NCBI RefSeq assembly: GCF_020740795.1
Contig: NC_067282.1
Location: forward strand, 134,659,132 to 134,723,131
Length of the DNA: 64,000 bases
From: Apus apus
Taxonomy: Eukaryota; Chordata; Aves; Apodiformes; Apodidae
Direction of reading: 5' to 3'
Both the position numbers and the translations under genes were made by a program. Shown in pieces: positions 47,592 to 60,870 of this stretch. Each line of letters starts with the position of its first letter. Positions within the stretch are counted from its first letter, which is position 1. The notes below the pieces were generated by a model, which saw nothing but the letters and a program-made list of their open reading frames with translations, was not told where the DNA came from and searched no databases.

Positions 47592-49342
47592 GCATTTTGA
47601 GCCTCTGTTGGCCATTTAAATAGCTGCTGAGGAATGAACTGGTGTGTTCTGCATGCCATAAAGGCTGTATGGCTGTTGATGTCTTAACTGTTGGAGCACA
47701 GTGGTTTTCATTAGTTAAGCTGATGCTTGAGAAAGCAGCACAGTTAACACATTTGGGAAGCTTTGCAGAACAGCTTTATTTATTTACAGAATCCCACCAT
47801 ACCTCATTACTCAGTTAACTTCTTCCATCCTTCTGCCTATTCACTCTCTCCGGAGATGGAGTCTTACCACTTGAACTATCCATAGATGATGTATATTGAT
47901 AAATGTCAAATGCAAGGATGTAAATATTTTCACACTTAAAAGGTTTTCACAGCTGTAAAGTCAGCAAGTAAAAAGCCTTTGTTTTTTAAAGAAAGCTCTT
48001 AAATCAGTTATTTTGTATTAGCAGATGATTGCCCTGCCTTAGACATGACTGTGTAGGTGAAATCATGTTCTCTTATTGCCAACCAGCATAGGCTGGGTTC
48101 CAAGTCTCCTTGTAAAAGAAGAAGCCATTTTTAGAAACACCACAGATTTTTCAGCTGTCCTGGCTAATCCTGTTTGTGTGGGTTCCTTTCCTTCTCTTTT
48201 TATTCTCCTGGTCTTCGTTGTTTACAAGGCTTGAGCATGTTGGGCTCTGGATTGCTGTTACTCAGTTTTCCAGTTCTCGGCATGATGTGCTTTCCAGAAG
48301 AGAGAATTATTTGCACAGGTGACTTTTCACAATAGAGTGGTTTTCCCAAAGTATGTTCTTCCACCAAGTTTTAATTAAAACAGTGAAGTCCTTGGCTCTG
48401 CAGACAGATTTCCTCTGGCAGACCCCCATGTACAGAATCCCATCTGGTCACTGAAGTTCTACATGGATATGGTGTGGAGCCCACATAAAGTGTCTACACT
48501 TTTGGACCGTTGACCTGCTTCTTTCCAATCATTAGTTTTTCCCTTTCCAGATGATGGCTTGTCCTGTATTTTCTAGTCTAAAGCCTCCCCTTTACTAAAG
48601 ATAGATATAAGAGAAAATCTACAGAAGTGCCTACGCTCTTGCTGTCCAGTGGGGTTTAAGAACAAATTTTTATTTAGGAAATTAATGAAGTAGTCTTAAA
48701 TTCTGTCTGTATTGTGTGTAGCAGCATCAAGAAATGACAAGCTTATAGTTCTTGGAAGAACCGGCCATCTCCTACAGACTCACCCTTTGTGTTTGAAAGA
48801 CTCTCATGGTCTCCAGAGGTCATGGCTGAAAGCTCTGGGAAATGGGTTTCTTGTGATCACAGCAGTTGGATATCTGTGAATGCCTTACCTTGTTTTGTGA
48901 GGTGTGACTGAAAGTGTGTGGCGCTAGTGTGAAGAAGTTCTGTGTCAAAAATAGGTGCGGTAGAATCCAGTGAAAGGCATTGTGAAATAAGTAGCTTTTA
49001 CACCAAACTTTAACAAAAGAGTATATATTACACCAGAATGTAGCTGTTTGGATGCTTGGTCAAGATAATAACAAGGCTGCAAGCAGGTTACAATGTTGAA
49101 CGTTCTCTGTGTAAATATATAAATATTCTGAGCCTAATTTTATCAGACTAACACATGTTGCATGGTTTGGGCTTTTTTTTGCCTCGTTGATCATCGGTGT
49201 TGATTAAAAGATGATAGGTTGAAAGTCATGCTGGCGCTGTGCTGAGCCCCTTGAGCAAAGAGCAAGGAGAACCTTTGTGCACCAAAAATGGGAGTTGACT
49301 TTGCATATGGCAGCAGTGAAGTAAGTGTTGGACCCTGCAGCC

Positions 49343-49348
49343 AATAAA
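49343..49348 (+). terminator. KIAA0930: Candidate distal poly(A) signal (KIAA0930)
   Basis: CCAATAAACAG, followed at 49370-49400 by GTTTGTTAATAGTGTTTTCT, a GT/T-rich downstream element. About 4.9 kb after the stop. The preceding 250 bases look like an evenly composed terminal UTR. This choice is inference. Confidence 0.45.
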
Positions 49349-49698
49349 CAGACCTCTTAAACGACCATGAAGTTTGTTAATAGTGTTTTCTCTCTCTGTG
49401 CCGAGCGGTGTTGGAGTTTGAATGTATTCCTTGCTGGTGGTAAGCACAAAAGGTGCAATAGCACTGTGGTAGCCGTGGTAAACATTGCCAAACAGACATT
49501 CAGGAGGCAAAGCAGCCTCTTGGCTCTCTGTTCTTATTCTATTTTGAGCCAAGCCTACCTACTGACTCCACTTGCTGAATCTTTCACTGATCAGCCTCTG
49601 ACAACTTGACATTGTGTAAGGGGAAGAAGGTAAAAGTCGGTGTACTTCTGAATTTGTTTTAAAAGGCTTTTTGCTTTTTTCCTTTAGATGCTAGCATT

Positions 49699-49740
49699 AA
49701 AACAACAACAACACAAAAAAACCCACAACCCAACTCCAAC
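49699..49740. repeat. A/C-rich low-complexity tract
   Basis: AAC/AAAAC units grading into a C/A-rich segment. Confidence 0.75.
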
Positions 49741-52700
49741 AGCCCTTGTAAACTGATCTGTGTTGTGTTTTAAACCTAGTTACGTAGCCATTAACATTTA
49801 GGTTTGTGCAGTGGGTAATATTGAGAGACTGATGGCTGTAATGACTTCTTCCTGGTAAATTCAGGGAAAACTTCAATATAGGTTTGTGAAATGTTGTAAA
49901 AATGAGATTGCCCTTTAGCTTCTAACAGCTTGTGCTGCCTTAAAATGTGTGTACCAACATTGAATTGCTTTTGGTTTAAAGACCTGCAAGGCACTGCATC
50001 CTCCTCCTCCACCTGTTCTTTGACACTAACATTTCACAGCAGGCTCCCTTGGGGGATTTTTCAGTCTAAGTTAGTTAAAATGAAACACTCATCAAATGAA
50101 TGTTACCAACTAGAGGTGACTTGCTGATGATTCCATTTCAAAGAATCCCAGACCAGGACTCTTAAAAGCCCATGTGAGGTGTAACAGCAGGTATGCTAAG
50201 CCATGCATGATCGCTTGGAGGTGTGTGGCATGGTAGGCAAAATAAAAGAAGCCCAGAGGTTTTCCCAGGAGAACAGGGTGTGTTAGTTCATCGTATAGAT
50301 GGAGAAGGTAGCGGGCAACATTGTTCTTGTGCATGTACATTTAGACAGGAGAGGAGTATTAACTGGCTGGGAAGTAGCAAAATAGGACTTAGAAACAAAG
50401 ATCATGGTTTTCCTTGAATGCCTTAAACTGAAAGCTTTTGAAAGCAGCCATAGTGGAGAAAGCATTACTGGAAACAGTGCAAAAAGCAAAGAGTAGCAGA
50501 AACTTGCAGATCATGGTCACAAACCTCACTTGTTTGGCTAGTCTTTCACCATAAATTAGTGGCAGGAAAAGGTGTGCTTGTTTTGGTTGTGTCTGTTAGC
50601 CAGATGCTGATGGGACAGAACGCTGATTGCCACACAAATCTTTGAAAAGCTTCAGTAAATTAATTTAGTGAATACACTAAAAGAAAAATAATGTTTTTAA
50701 GTGTGGCATTGTGTCTTATTCAGTAGTGCCCCTGCTTTTGGGAGCTAAGTTAACTCATGTCCTTTTGTCCTGGAGTGTTTTGTGTCTCACCTGTCCTCAT
50801 GCTTCCTAGTAATACCGTAATATTGCTTTACATGCAGATTTATTATCAAGGTCTGATTTTTCAAAGTAAAACCACACTTTGATGAAAAAAATACCCATCT
50901 GTGCTAGCAGATAGTTACTTGCATGCTCCTGTCAGAAATGTTGCTCCTTAAACTTGTAATTGAAGTTTGCAGATAGCAAAGGATTAAAATGCAGGAAGAT
51001 TGTGAGTCTAATTTTCCATTGACAGTGTAGATGAGAATCTAGCAGTTGTGGATGCTACTTAGTAAAAAAGTATATATTAAAATATATCAGGGAGAAAGTT
51101 ATTCCAAGTTCTGTCCCCAGTTTGGTTGCTCACAGCAGAAAGGATAGGATCTAGTGACCTCATAATGGGACGTAAATTATTTATGATTGGTGAAGCCAGA
51201 AAACTCTTCCCCAAGCCAAGCTAGTTGGCTTTTCTGACTGTGAAAACTTTTCTGGCAGTGTGAAAACCAAAGTAGATGATCTGTTTCCTTGTTCAGACAA
51301 GACAGAAGTGTTTGTGTGCACAAACTGCAGTACATGTGAGGATCATGGACTTGGCCCCTGTACTGCACTGCTACTGCAGAAGATAAATTGGCCAGCCACA
51401 TAGCTGTAATTGTACCTGTATGAAATGCATACCCTGTGGCAGCTAGGCAAAAGGAATCATCTGCCTTGTCAGAGCACAGGGTGGATGGGGGGGGAGAGGG
51501 TGAGGAGGTGTCCTATCAAAGAAAGCAGACTGGGGCTGCTGCTGCCTGTGGAGGTGTGAGTGCACTGCTGAAGATGCTGAGCTTCAGGCAATAACAAAAA
51601 TTTTTGAATAATAAATGTGTAAGTAGTTAACTCACATGGTTCTGAATTTACTTCAGAGATACTGGTTAAAGGAAGATGGGAATAAACAGTTTTAAAGTGC
51701 TATTGAAATTAATGGAGCTGGCTGATAATTTTCAGAAAGACCAAGTCAGCCTGCTTAGGTAAGGGGAGACCATCTACATTTTAAAAAAGCTTTGTCTCAA
51801 AACATTAATTCCAGCTGCTTTAGTGTTTTCCCTGTTACCTGTTTATGCCAAGATTCAGTTGATTCATAGCTTATATTTAATGATAAGTGATTACTCAACC
51901 AATGCTCTTCCACCTCCTGTCTCCCCTGACATAAATAGGTGTTTATGGGTTCCGCTTTGCCTCCTGGAGCAGTATTGCTGAGGAAATCCAGCAAAAATAG
52001 CTTGCTAGACTACAGACTCTTCAAAGGCTCATACTCAGCTTTTAATTCAGATACAGCCACTGTGTTTGTCAAAACCCTAAGTCACTTAGAAACAGAGGAT
52101 GGCTTAGGCCTGCACCAAGTCTAGAGGCATTCCTTTACAGAAGGTTGGTAGCACCCACTCTTCCATCTCTGCTCATTGCTGCGTCTGATTAGGTTTTGCT
52201 TTGAAGATTAGAGTGATAGATGGTAGCATCAAGGAGCAAGACTCTTCAGGTTTCTTTCTCAGGAAGAATTCTCAATCAAGTGCTTCCTGGTAAGTAAGTA
52301 CCTCCATGGTTAACATGCCCAGCACATAAGGAGATCAGCATAGGCGATTGTTCACAGTAGTAACTTCTGACTTCATTGTAAAGCTAAGGAAACACTTCAT
52401 GAATTGCCAAAGTAGTTACATTTGGTAGATGATAAACTGTTTTCTCCTCAGTGTTAGGAATTTGCTTTTTACAATGAGGAAACCACCTGCAAGTTTTTCC
52501 TGGAATTGCAGTCAGCAGAATTAGCATTTGTAAGTAAGAAAAATGCCCAGAGTGTTCAGGTGGGGCTCCAAAACTAGCAGTGACTGTAATGTAAACAAAA
52601 GATTTTTGTACTGCATTATGTCATCTATGTTTTAAGGTAGTAAACCAAAGTCAGAGACTTTTTACTCAGTGGAACTGCGTTGAGCGGGCAAGTTCTATTT

Positions 52701-53261
52701 GTGTCTTTGAGGGATGATCTACACTACCTCTCAGTAAAGGTTATAATGTTCCTTATACCCACTAAGCTGATTATGATGAATATTTATTTTTATGATAATA
52801 CTCATTTGAGATGCTCAGATGCAAATAAGCATTTCTAAATCAGTATGACACCATAATAAAATGATCTGTCCCTTACAGAAACTTGGATACACATATCGAT
52901 GACTTCTTCAAACAGCATAGATTCTTCTACCTCTTTACTGTCTTGTGCAGGCTTTGATTCTTACGTGCTGCTCCTCCTGTATTTCATGCAGGTCACTCAG
53001 TTGCAGGTGCTCACAGTCACATACTACAGAAGATTGTAATCCAGTCATCATCTGCTGAATATCCCAGAACTCTGTTGCTTTTCTCCACCTAAACTTTAGT
53101 TGTCTGTCTGTGACCTCTCTATGAAGCAGGTATTTTACCAAAGCAAGCTGTTTGCCACACTTTGAGTCTGAACTCATTCAGAGCTTCAAATGTCGTGTCC
53201 TATGTAAGGCTGTGTTACTTGAAGTACTTGGCTGGCTGTTGCTCTTCATTTGGCCTTCAGA

Positions 53262-53490
53262 ATCGCAGAATTATTGAGGCTGGGAAAGACCTCTGAGATC
53301 AAGTCCAGCCTATGACCAACACCATCACACTGGCTAGACCATGGCACTAAGTGCCACATCCAGCCTTTCCTTGAACACACCCAGGGATGGTGCCTCCACC
53401 ACTTCCAATGTCTGATCACCCTCTGTGTGAGGAAGTGCTTCCTAATATCCAACCTAAACCTCCCCTGGTGCAGCTTCAGGTCATGCGGGT
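53262..53490 (-). mobile_element. CR1 LINE 3' end fragment
   Basis: The plus strand begins AGAATCGCAGAATTATTGAGG, the complement of the CR1 3' terminal ATTCTGTGATTCT repeats. It then runs through the CR1 'ccagcct..ccttgaacac..ccagggatgg.gcctccacca' and 'cttcctaatatccaacctaaacc' lines in order. The element is inserted in the minus orientation, is truncated at its 5' side near 53490 as is usual for CR1, and is moderately diverged. Confidence 0.88.
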
Positions 53491-54894
53491 AACCTCTCTG
53501 TCTGCATTGTTTGCATTATGATTATTTGTCTCTTCACTCTTTTCCCAGCCAATGACACATTCATAGCCTTTAGCTTACACTTGATTTGCATTTCAGGTGA
53601 ATCAGTTCCCACTTCTGTATGACACGGTGTAACTGCTGTAAGGGGCATTCTGCTGGATTAGGAAAGAGGATTTTGAGGAATGCACGTTGTTCTGTTGCAT
53701 TTTCTTAGTCTGGATGTTCAGGACTTGCTGTCTCGTCTTCTGCACTGTTTCTTTTGCCCCTTCTTGTCGTGCATGTGGTAAAATCTTTGGTGATTAGTAA
53801 AATATTAAGCATTAGATGTTCTAGTGTGCCCCAGCCTGAGATGAGGAATAGCCTCATTTCTGCTCGATTGCTGTTACTTTGCTTTCTTTTCTCTGTGGCT
53901 GCTGAAAACGAAGGAGATTCTGTAAGCAGTGCTGGCTGGCTGTTAGAGAAGGCAGTGATGCCCAAAATGTGCAAGAATGCTAACAATCCAACCACATGAA
54001 GTTGATTTTTGGGTGAGGTTTTGTTTTTTAAAAAGTAAAATTAGGTGTAAATAAGGTTCTCTATTGATAGCAATTACAACATAGGCTCTTGGTTTCCCCA
54101 ATCATTTTAACTGGGATGGTGATGATGGGGGAATGTCAATATAATCTTTGCTAACCAATAGTTGTATCCTCATGCAAAAAGTAGCTCCCATCTGAGGCCA
54201 AAAAGCTCCAGAACTATGAAGAGAATTAAGGTAGGACTGAAAAGCATGACAGAGGCTAATAGCAGGAAGTACAATTAGATAATGAGCACTTTCACAAGCC
54301 TCAGCAGTTCCTGGGGCATTGGAAAGATGATCTACATTGTTCATGACAAGTCTGGCTTGATTTTTTTTTTCTTTCTTCTCCCCTATTTGCCAAACTGTCA
54401 CAATCTAATGAAGAGAACTATCACTCTGTGGCCTGGCTTTAGGACAGCATTTTTGGGCTAGGCCTAAAAATTTTTTCTACATGTATCATGAGGCAAACAC
54501 AGATTACTTTTGCTCTTAAATCTTTTAAAATTCCAAGTGGAGGGATTTTTAGGGGTTCATCTCCATCATCATTCTCTGAGCAGGTAAGAACTAGTTTCTC
54601 TCTAGTGAAAGGCAGCCCTGGCTCCTCCTCTCTCGGAGGTGATTCAGCTCACTGACCTAGCAAGAAGCAAGCATTTTTGCTGCTCTGGCTCTTAGCAATG
54701 TGACAGGTGTCAAAGCTGCTTTTGAGGAAGGGGCAGGGGTGGACACGGCTGCTTTTAGCAGCAGTAAAGCTGTGCACAGGACTTTCTAGGCAGGAGTTCA
54801 TCTGCAAGCAACTGATCATAAAATTTATTTTATTAATACCATGCTGAATAGTCAAAATGAAAGGGATACACACAAGACACTTCTCTCCCATTCA

Positions 54895-54900
54895 TTTATT
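54895..54900 (-). terminator. NUP50: Candidate poly(A) signal (NUP50)
   Basis: AATAAA on the minus strand, followed 16-33 bases later by GTGTCTTGTGTGTAT, a textbook GT-rich downstream element. It would give a 3' UTR of about 3.7 kb, similar to what I recall of mammalian NUP50. No transcript evidence. Confidence 0.55.
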
Positions 54901-56835
54901 CACATTTTCCATGGAGTTTTGTACGCTTCCTCAGTGTAGAACTAATGAAAACATTGTTACATGACAAATTATGTGAAACTTCAGTATCCACTGAAAAATT
55001 CAATAGTAGTTTGAACTCAATTAACAATCATCACATTCAGTGTTTATATTGCCACTTGAAACTGTTTAATGTTGGTTCATTTCTGCACACAGGCACCAGC
55101 TACAAAATTTTAGCAAATGCAAGTAAGTTGAGGCATTGGAAAGGAAGTCTTTAAGGACATTTTAAAGGTGACAGTGCTGCAAAGGGGGCTGAACTTCTTC
55201 ATCGTAAAGCGTTACCTCCTCATTGGTTTATGTTCTACAACATGTTCATTTCGACTGGAAATTTGTTTAAACTTTCACATCCATCAACCAAAAGGGATTA
55301 TAGAAACACGCTTTTGTGCTCCCAAAGAGGTTATTTAAAGTACATTAAAAACAACAAAAAACCCTGCATATAGCAATGTAATGTTTTAAAATAAAATTCA
55401 AACCAACTGTAATAATCTCTCTTACAGATGATTCTGACAATAAAAAGAAGCAGAGATCTTGAATTTCTATTCTGGGGAGGAGAGAGGGAAAGAAACTTCA
55501 AAATTACAGCAGAAGAATGCATGGTGCATAAGACACTCCCAACACCTATGTACAGCTTAAACAGTGAAGGCATTAACACAAGTTAGGGAGGAAACTTGTA
55601 TCTTTAACATCAGGTATTTGATATCCAGCTGTTGAATGTAGCAAGTATCTACCATGATACAGGAGTGCCTCATTGAGTTAGAATTGATCAAAATTCCTTC
55701 CCTGAATAGCACGTGCTGCTTTGTTATGAAGGCATTAGTATATTGATTTCTATGCTCTTCACTAAATTTTGCTTTTAACCCATTTTGAGCCTTTATTTCT
55801 TTGTAATTATCTCTGACTTTTTACTGTATTTATGTATATTAATGTTTTGGAACTAGAAACTGAAGCATCATCAAAAATTTTAGAACAGAACTGGAGAGGG
55901 TTTGTGCTTTATAAATCACCACCAAGTGTATTATTTGTTTCACAGTCCAAATAATTGCAGGGTCATTAGGAATGACATCAGTTAAAATATATTTTAAAGT
56001 AAAATTCTTCCCTATTCATACAGTGGCAACTTTCCCAATGTAAAATGTTTAAAATCATGTTTATGCGTATATTTGACTTCTAATTAACATGAAATTCCAA
56101 TTATATACCTTCCCCTGGCTTTACCGATACAGACATTGCTAAATAATTAAGGTGTCTCATCTCAATTAGTTTTTCCCACAGCCAATAGAAGATACTGCTT
56201 GCTACCATGGATATTGTAAGGTTTAATTTTTCCAACACAATTTATTATTATTCTACTTTTCCTTTCACTCTCTGCTCACCCTCAGTGTGTCCACCCTTGA
56301 AAACTTGACAGAGCTGCACTGGGACTCAAGTTTATCAGCTTTAGAACTGGGCCAAATCCAGGTGGGCAAACCCCTGAGGCCACCTCACTTGGGATGCAAA
56401 TCATTAAGGAGAGGTAGGAAGTTGTTTCTCTCTCACTTGTATTAGTTGGTCCGCATTTCAGTGGATGAAGAAACATGAGTTTTCTGGAAGGAAACAAACA
56501 CAAACCCAAGGCCACTGATAAAATCTGTAGGGAGTTGCTCCTACAAACAAATCCACCCACTGCACCCAGAACTTGAACCTACAGACCTTTCTGCACAGAG
56601 ACAGGTAGAAGACACTGCAGACAAAAGACAAATGAAAAATTAACTGAGCCCTTAGAAACTAAACTTGAGCCTGTAACAAACTTTCAGGCAACGTTCTGCT
56701 TTTCATTCATATGTGATTAACATGTCAGCCTTCAGCTTTTGGCCTCTGCTGTAGATACCAGCAAGACTTTAAAACAAAAAGCATTATTTTGAGGAAAGCT
56801 GTCCCTTACTTTTAATTAAGTACTGAGCCAGATGC

Positions 56836-56880
56836 AAAAACAAAACAAAAAACAAACAAACAAAAACACCACAAAAAAAG
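56836..56880. repeat. A-rich (CAAA)n low-complexity tract
   Basis: CAAAA/CAAA units; T/G-rich on the NUP50 sense strand. Confidence 0.8.
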
Positions 56881-58590
56881 GCACCAGTTTATGTTTCAAA
56901 TAGTATTTGCAATTGTATCTCAGCTCCCTTCACCCTTGAGAGTTAAAAATGAAACTCCTGTGATCTCAGTGTAGCTGAAACATGAGCAAAGGCCTTTGGT
57001 TTGGAACTTAGGTCAAGAGGGCTCTAGCTCCTAAAATGTTTCTCCTTCTTTTAATAAAGAGGGGGGAAAAGGCCATAACCTGAATTGTGCAGCAACTGAG
57101 GACTAAAGGCAGCTGGGGGGAGCAGGTAAGGTGTGCTGCACCTCAGCAACTGGCGCTACTTTTTCCCTACCCACAGGATGCCAGGTCCCCTGTGATAACT
57201 GTCATGCTGTTTTTTTAAAGAATGGGATTTTTCCTCTGTGCTGCATTAGCCAGAGGCAGGTTGGCATGTTCCTTCCATCTCTCCAAAGCTGGTCAGCAGT
57301 TCAAGTTTCCTAGTAACATCTAGCTCTTGGGACAGTTTCCAGAGCTGGAAGTGAAGCAGAAAAACAATGATCATGGAAGGAGTTTCCAGCAAACAAGATT
57401 TGAAAAATAAAATAGTTAAATAACCAAACAAGGTCTGATAACATTGAGATGGAAACTGAGAACATAATGATTTTCTGATCCACAAATTATTGCAATGTGG
57501 TTAATTTTAATACAGCTGAAAACTAAATTAAGGATTAATCCAGTGCTCCCTACTTTTGCAACAGAAAGCTTGTCCTGCATTATTTCATGTAATGCGGTAA
57601 AAGCACTGTAGTTTTAGCACACAGGAAAAATAATTACTGACACACACATTTATGCATGTATTCTTGGTAATGGCCAGAGGCAATACAAAGATCTATAAAA
57701 ATCCTGAATTTTTTTGTGAAAAGAGCTATCTTCAGAAAAGTACTAGCAGCAAGACAAGTACAACATTTACAACTCTGCCTCTGCTGGGTTTCAGTTTTAG
57801 CCCAAAGGACTAGGGAAAAATACCTCGCAGGGACCATAATGGAAGTGCAAGCCTTTGCCTCCAACTTGTCAGAAGTCAGGGAATGCCAGCTGTGGTTGTG
57901 GTCAAAACAGTCTTCCAGTTGTCTGCTTGTACTATTGCACATCATTAGCTTGTTGCTATAGTAAGAACAGAACGGACAGTTCTTCTCCAAGAAACACTAA
58001 TGTTGACTACACAAGCAAGATTTTTTAAATATCTGGAGATGCGGTCTCCGAGTTCCAAAAGCACAAGTCTGTAATAATTACAACACAGTACAATATAGAA
58101 TATCATTGTTGCTGGGGTACACAGTTGTCACTGACAGTTTGAAAAATTAGTCCCACCAAAATCTGACAGACCAATTAAAAATCTGGAGTCTAGAAACAGT
58201 TTCAACAGTAAACTTCCACATCCTCCCTTCTCAAAACAGGAGATTCTTGCATTGCATCAGGCTGCGAGGAAGCTCTGGTACCATTATTTTTGTACTCTGA
58301 TTTCAGTCCATTCAGTCAAATTGATTGGTGTTAAAAATACATGCTTTAAATCAGTGCGAGTTATCCAGAAGAGGTTCTGCATTTAGATACTGAAAAATGA
58401 GGGAGCACAGTCCAACACACGTTCTAGTAAAGTTTTTATTAGCTAGCTTTTCCTCACAGAATTGTTCCAGAATTCCTGTAACAGTTCTCAGTATCAGAGT
58501 AAAGAGTTTAAATGTTCAAGTGAAGTTATGAAAGAAAATAGAGCAGCAGCAATTTGGCAATAATTCTTCAAATCATTGACTGCAACTTAT

Positions 58591-58793
58591 TTAAACCTCT
58601 TTTTTCTCCAGTAAGATTTTGTGCAACTCATCTGCATCCTCACTTGTTTTCACCCTTATTAACATAGTGACAGGAACAGCTGGATTCTTCTCATCAATTG
58701 GTGGATTAGGAACACAAACTATAAGAACATTGTTTTTTCCGGTTCTTGTACATGGCATCTTGGGTGGAATTAGAACATTCAACAGTATGTTTC
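58591..58793 (-). CDS. NUP50: NUP50 terminal coding exon, end of Ran-binding domain
   Basis: The minus-strand acceptor CCCCTTATGCAG ends at 58794. Two bases complete a split Gly codon, then NILLNVLIPPKMPCTRTGKN, NVLIVCVPNPPIDEKNPAVP and VTMLIRVKTSEDADELHKIL follow, ending LEKKEV and TAA (58593-58591). This is the second half of the RanBP1-like PH-fold domain, including its C-terminal helix. Nearly identical to human NUP50. Confidence 0.98.
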
Positions 58794-60751
58794 CTGCATA
58801 AGGGGATGAAAAAATTACAGTTAGCAATTTTTCAGCTTTCACTGCAATACAGATGTTAGTATACTTCCTAAATAGGGATATAAGTTTTGTGTTTGGAAGG
58901 AAGGCAATTCACAAACGTCATATATGTCTTACTCTTCCCTAAGCATCTGTTCATGGCCACTGTTCTCACAGATTTCTTTCCTCATTAGGAATGAGGACAT
59001 CTCTGAAAATACTATGTCCTCCTTTTTTAAAGGGAGGAGTCTGAGGAATTTCAAATTGTAGTAGCAACACGCAGGAAAAAGGAAAGGGGACAAGGGAGAA
59101 GAAGCAGATGAGGACTCCAGTCACAGCACTTAGTTTATGCTTACGCAAGTTACTCATTCAGACCATCGAGCACAGTTTATCAGCAGAAGCAGAGTTAGCT
59201 TGAACATGGACAGACATGTTCATCTAAAGTTGGGCAAACTAAGGCAGAATAAGTACTTTGTATCCTCAAATCATACAGCACATCTCATGTGGTCTACCAC
59301 TGAGTTATTAATAACAGCTCTATCTCGACTTGTTAAATTATGTGGTGAGTTTTAACAGCGTCAGTATTAGTGCTCTATTAAACCAGTTGCAAACAAACTC
59401 AAATCTGCTTCCACGGAAGATGCACACATTTTGTAAACCTGGTAAATAGTTCAGAACACGGTAGTAGTATTTAGGGAAAAGTCAGTCTTCACCTTCCTTT
59501 CCAGTTCAGTTTTTCAACACAGTGAGATTTTAGGAAAGGGTTATAGTACTGTGTGAAGATAGCAAAAAGGAAAGTGTGCATCACTATGACTGCAGCAGCT
59601 TCTAGAAACCAATTCTTGGAAACACCAAGCTGAAGTGTCTTAGTGTATGAGCTGAAGAAAAATAAAAGATTTCCTAATACATCACCTCAGGTGAAGGTAG
59701 AGGGAATATAAATCAACACCATTAAAATCAGCTGAGTGAAAAATCAAGACCTGTGTTAAAGAGTAGGTAACTTGGAGAAATCAAGTTTTCATGTGCTCTT
59801 TTCAACATATTCAAATCCTACTGGAAATATTGAAAGCACTGACAACTCTGCCATACATCTGCCTTGAGTTTTATTGCCAAGAACTGCCCTTGTCTTCACT
59901 GAAAGATGTTGATAATGTAGAAGCTGGTAACACAGGAGGTCCCAATCTTGCCAGGCATTTGAAAACTGTCCCTAATGGGCCTGCAGAGGCTTCACACAGA
60001 CTTGCTGGAGTGCATTATAAACTGCAAGTGAGGTAAGATATACCAGTGGCCTACAGGCCATGCTTTAGTCCTCAAGTCTTAAAAACTTCAGTACCTCAAG
60101 GCCCCCTAGCTTCCAAAAGCAAATCAATTGTTTGGGGTTGTTTTCTCTTTAATTAGCTGTACGTGTTAGCATTCATCTCAAAAGATGGTCTCAGGAACTA
60201 TCACACTACAGATTTGTTCTAATTCTGTAACGCTGATCTACCATTTGTGACCTAACTGAAGTCAGCTAAAACATAGTTTTAGTCAGCTAAAACAACAGCT
60301 GGACTTCAGTGTGCATTTTAAAAGCAGTGCATATAACAAAATCCTACATGCCTGCTCTGTGTAACATTTCCCTTTACATCCAGGGGCAACTGGAGTCTGC
60401 CCACATGGCCAACTATTTACATATTCAGGAGGAACTGCAGACAAATGCATCATGGCACAAAATTCTTCTTCACACCTGATATACGTATTTGGATCTTAAG
60501 CCACACTACAAATCCACTCAACAAGTCAGGAATGGATAAAAGCTATTAAAAAGGGGAGAGGGGGAAGGAATACCCAAGTGTATACCATCACCTTGCACTT
60601 CCAATTGCTTATTTAATAACCTGAAATTCTTAAAAAAAGTATAAAAGTTTTCACTAATAGTGTCTGGTTTGCTGTGTAAGAAAAAAAGAAAATCCTCATG
60701 CTTAGCAAGAAATGTCACATCAAGACTTACCACTAGAAGAAATTTACTTAC
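58794..60751 (-). other. NUP50 intron, phase 1
   Basis: 1.96 kb intron; no repeat or exon recognised. The plus-strand frame at 59791-60036 is not supported by splice sites or family features. Confidence 0.8.
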
Positions 60752-60870
60752 CTAAATTGGTATCTGCTCGGACTAGGAGTTGAGTTTTTTCATTTCCTGC
60801 TGGTTTTAAGTGTAATGTTCCTACACCTTTTTCTTTAAATTCATTATCCTTTTTGTAGAACAGTTTGCAC
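60752..60870 (-). CDS. NUP50: NUP50 coding exon, first half of Ran-binding domain
   Basis: The acceptor is an unusual near-pure tract, TTTTTTTACAG, ending at 60871. The donor is GTAAGT from 60751. One base completes a Lys codon (AA|G), then [20 protein letters not shown] and [19 protein letters not shown] follow, ending one base into a Gly codon. The [20 protein letters not shown] segment is the Ran-binding domain's characteristic opening strands. Confidence 0.98.

Larger units (their letters stand above)
44422..49365 (+). other. KIAA0930: KIAA0930 3' UTR (extent inferred)
   Basis: No plus-strand gene follows the stop. Candidate poly(A) signals are AATAAA at 47586-47591 and 49343-49348. The latter is followed within 30-60 bases by a GT/T-rich tract and is my preferred end. 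Inside lie a 23-T run (46113-46135) and a minus-strand exon-like segment (45281-45461). An end nearer the stop, or use of several ends, is possible. Confidence 0.5.
49366..54869. other. Intergenic region between convergent genes
   Basis: Contains an A-rich tract (49699-49740) and a CR1 3' end (53262-53490). The remaining open frames are short, overlap on opposite strands and show no family features. No RNA gene recognised. Confidence 0.6.
54870..58590 (-). other. NUP50: NUP50 3' UTR (extent inferred)
   Basis: AT-rich sequence after the stop codon with no recognisable repeat apart from an A/C-rich tract at 56836-56880. A closer AATAAA-type signal (complement TTTATT, near 58435) could give a short isoform. 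The 118-codon minus frame at 57634-57990 lies within this UTR and has no family features. Confidence 0.5.

Noticed and set aside
49226..49552. 108-codon minus-strand open frame
   Set aside because: Overlaps the KIAA0930 UTR end and a plus-strand open frame; no recognisable domain and no paired splice sites.
57634..57990. 118-codon minus-strand open frame
   Set aside because: Lies within the NUP50 3' UTR; no family features or splice signals, and the complementary strand is also open.
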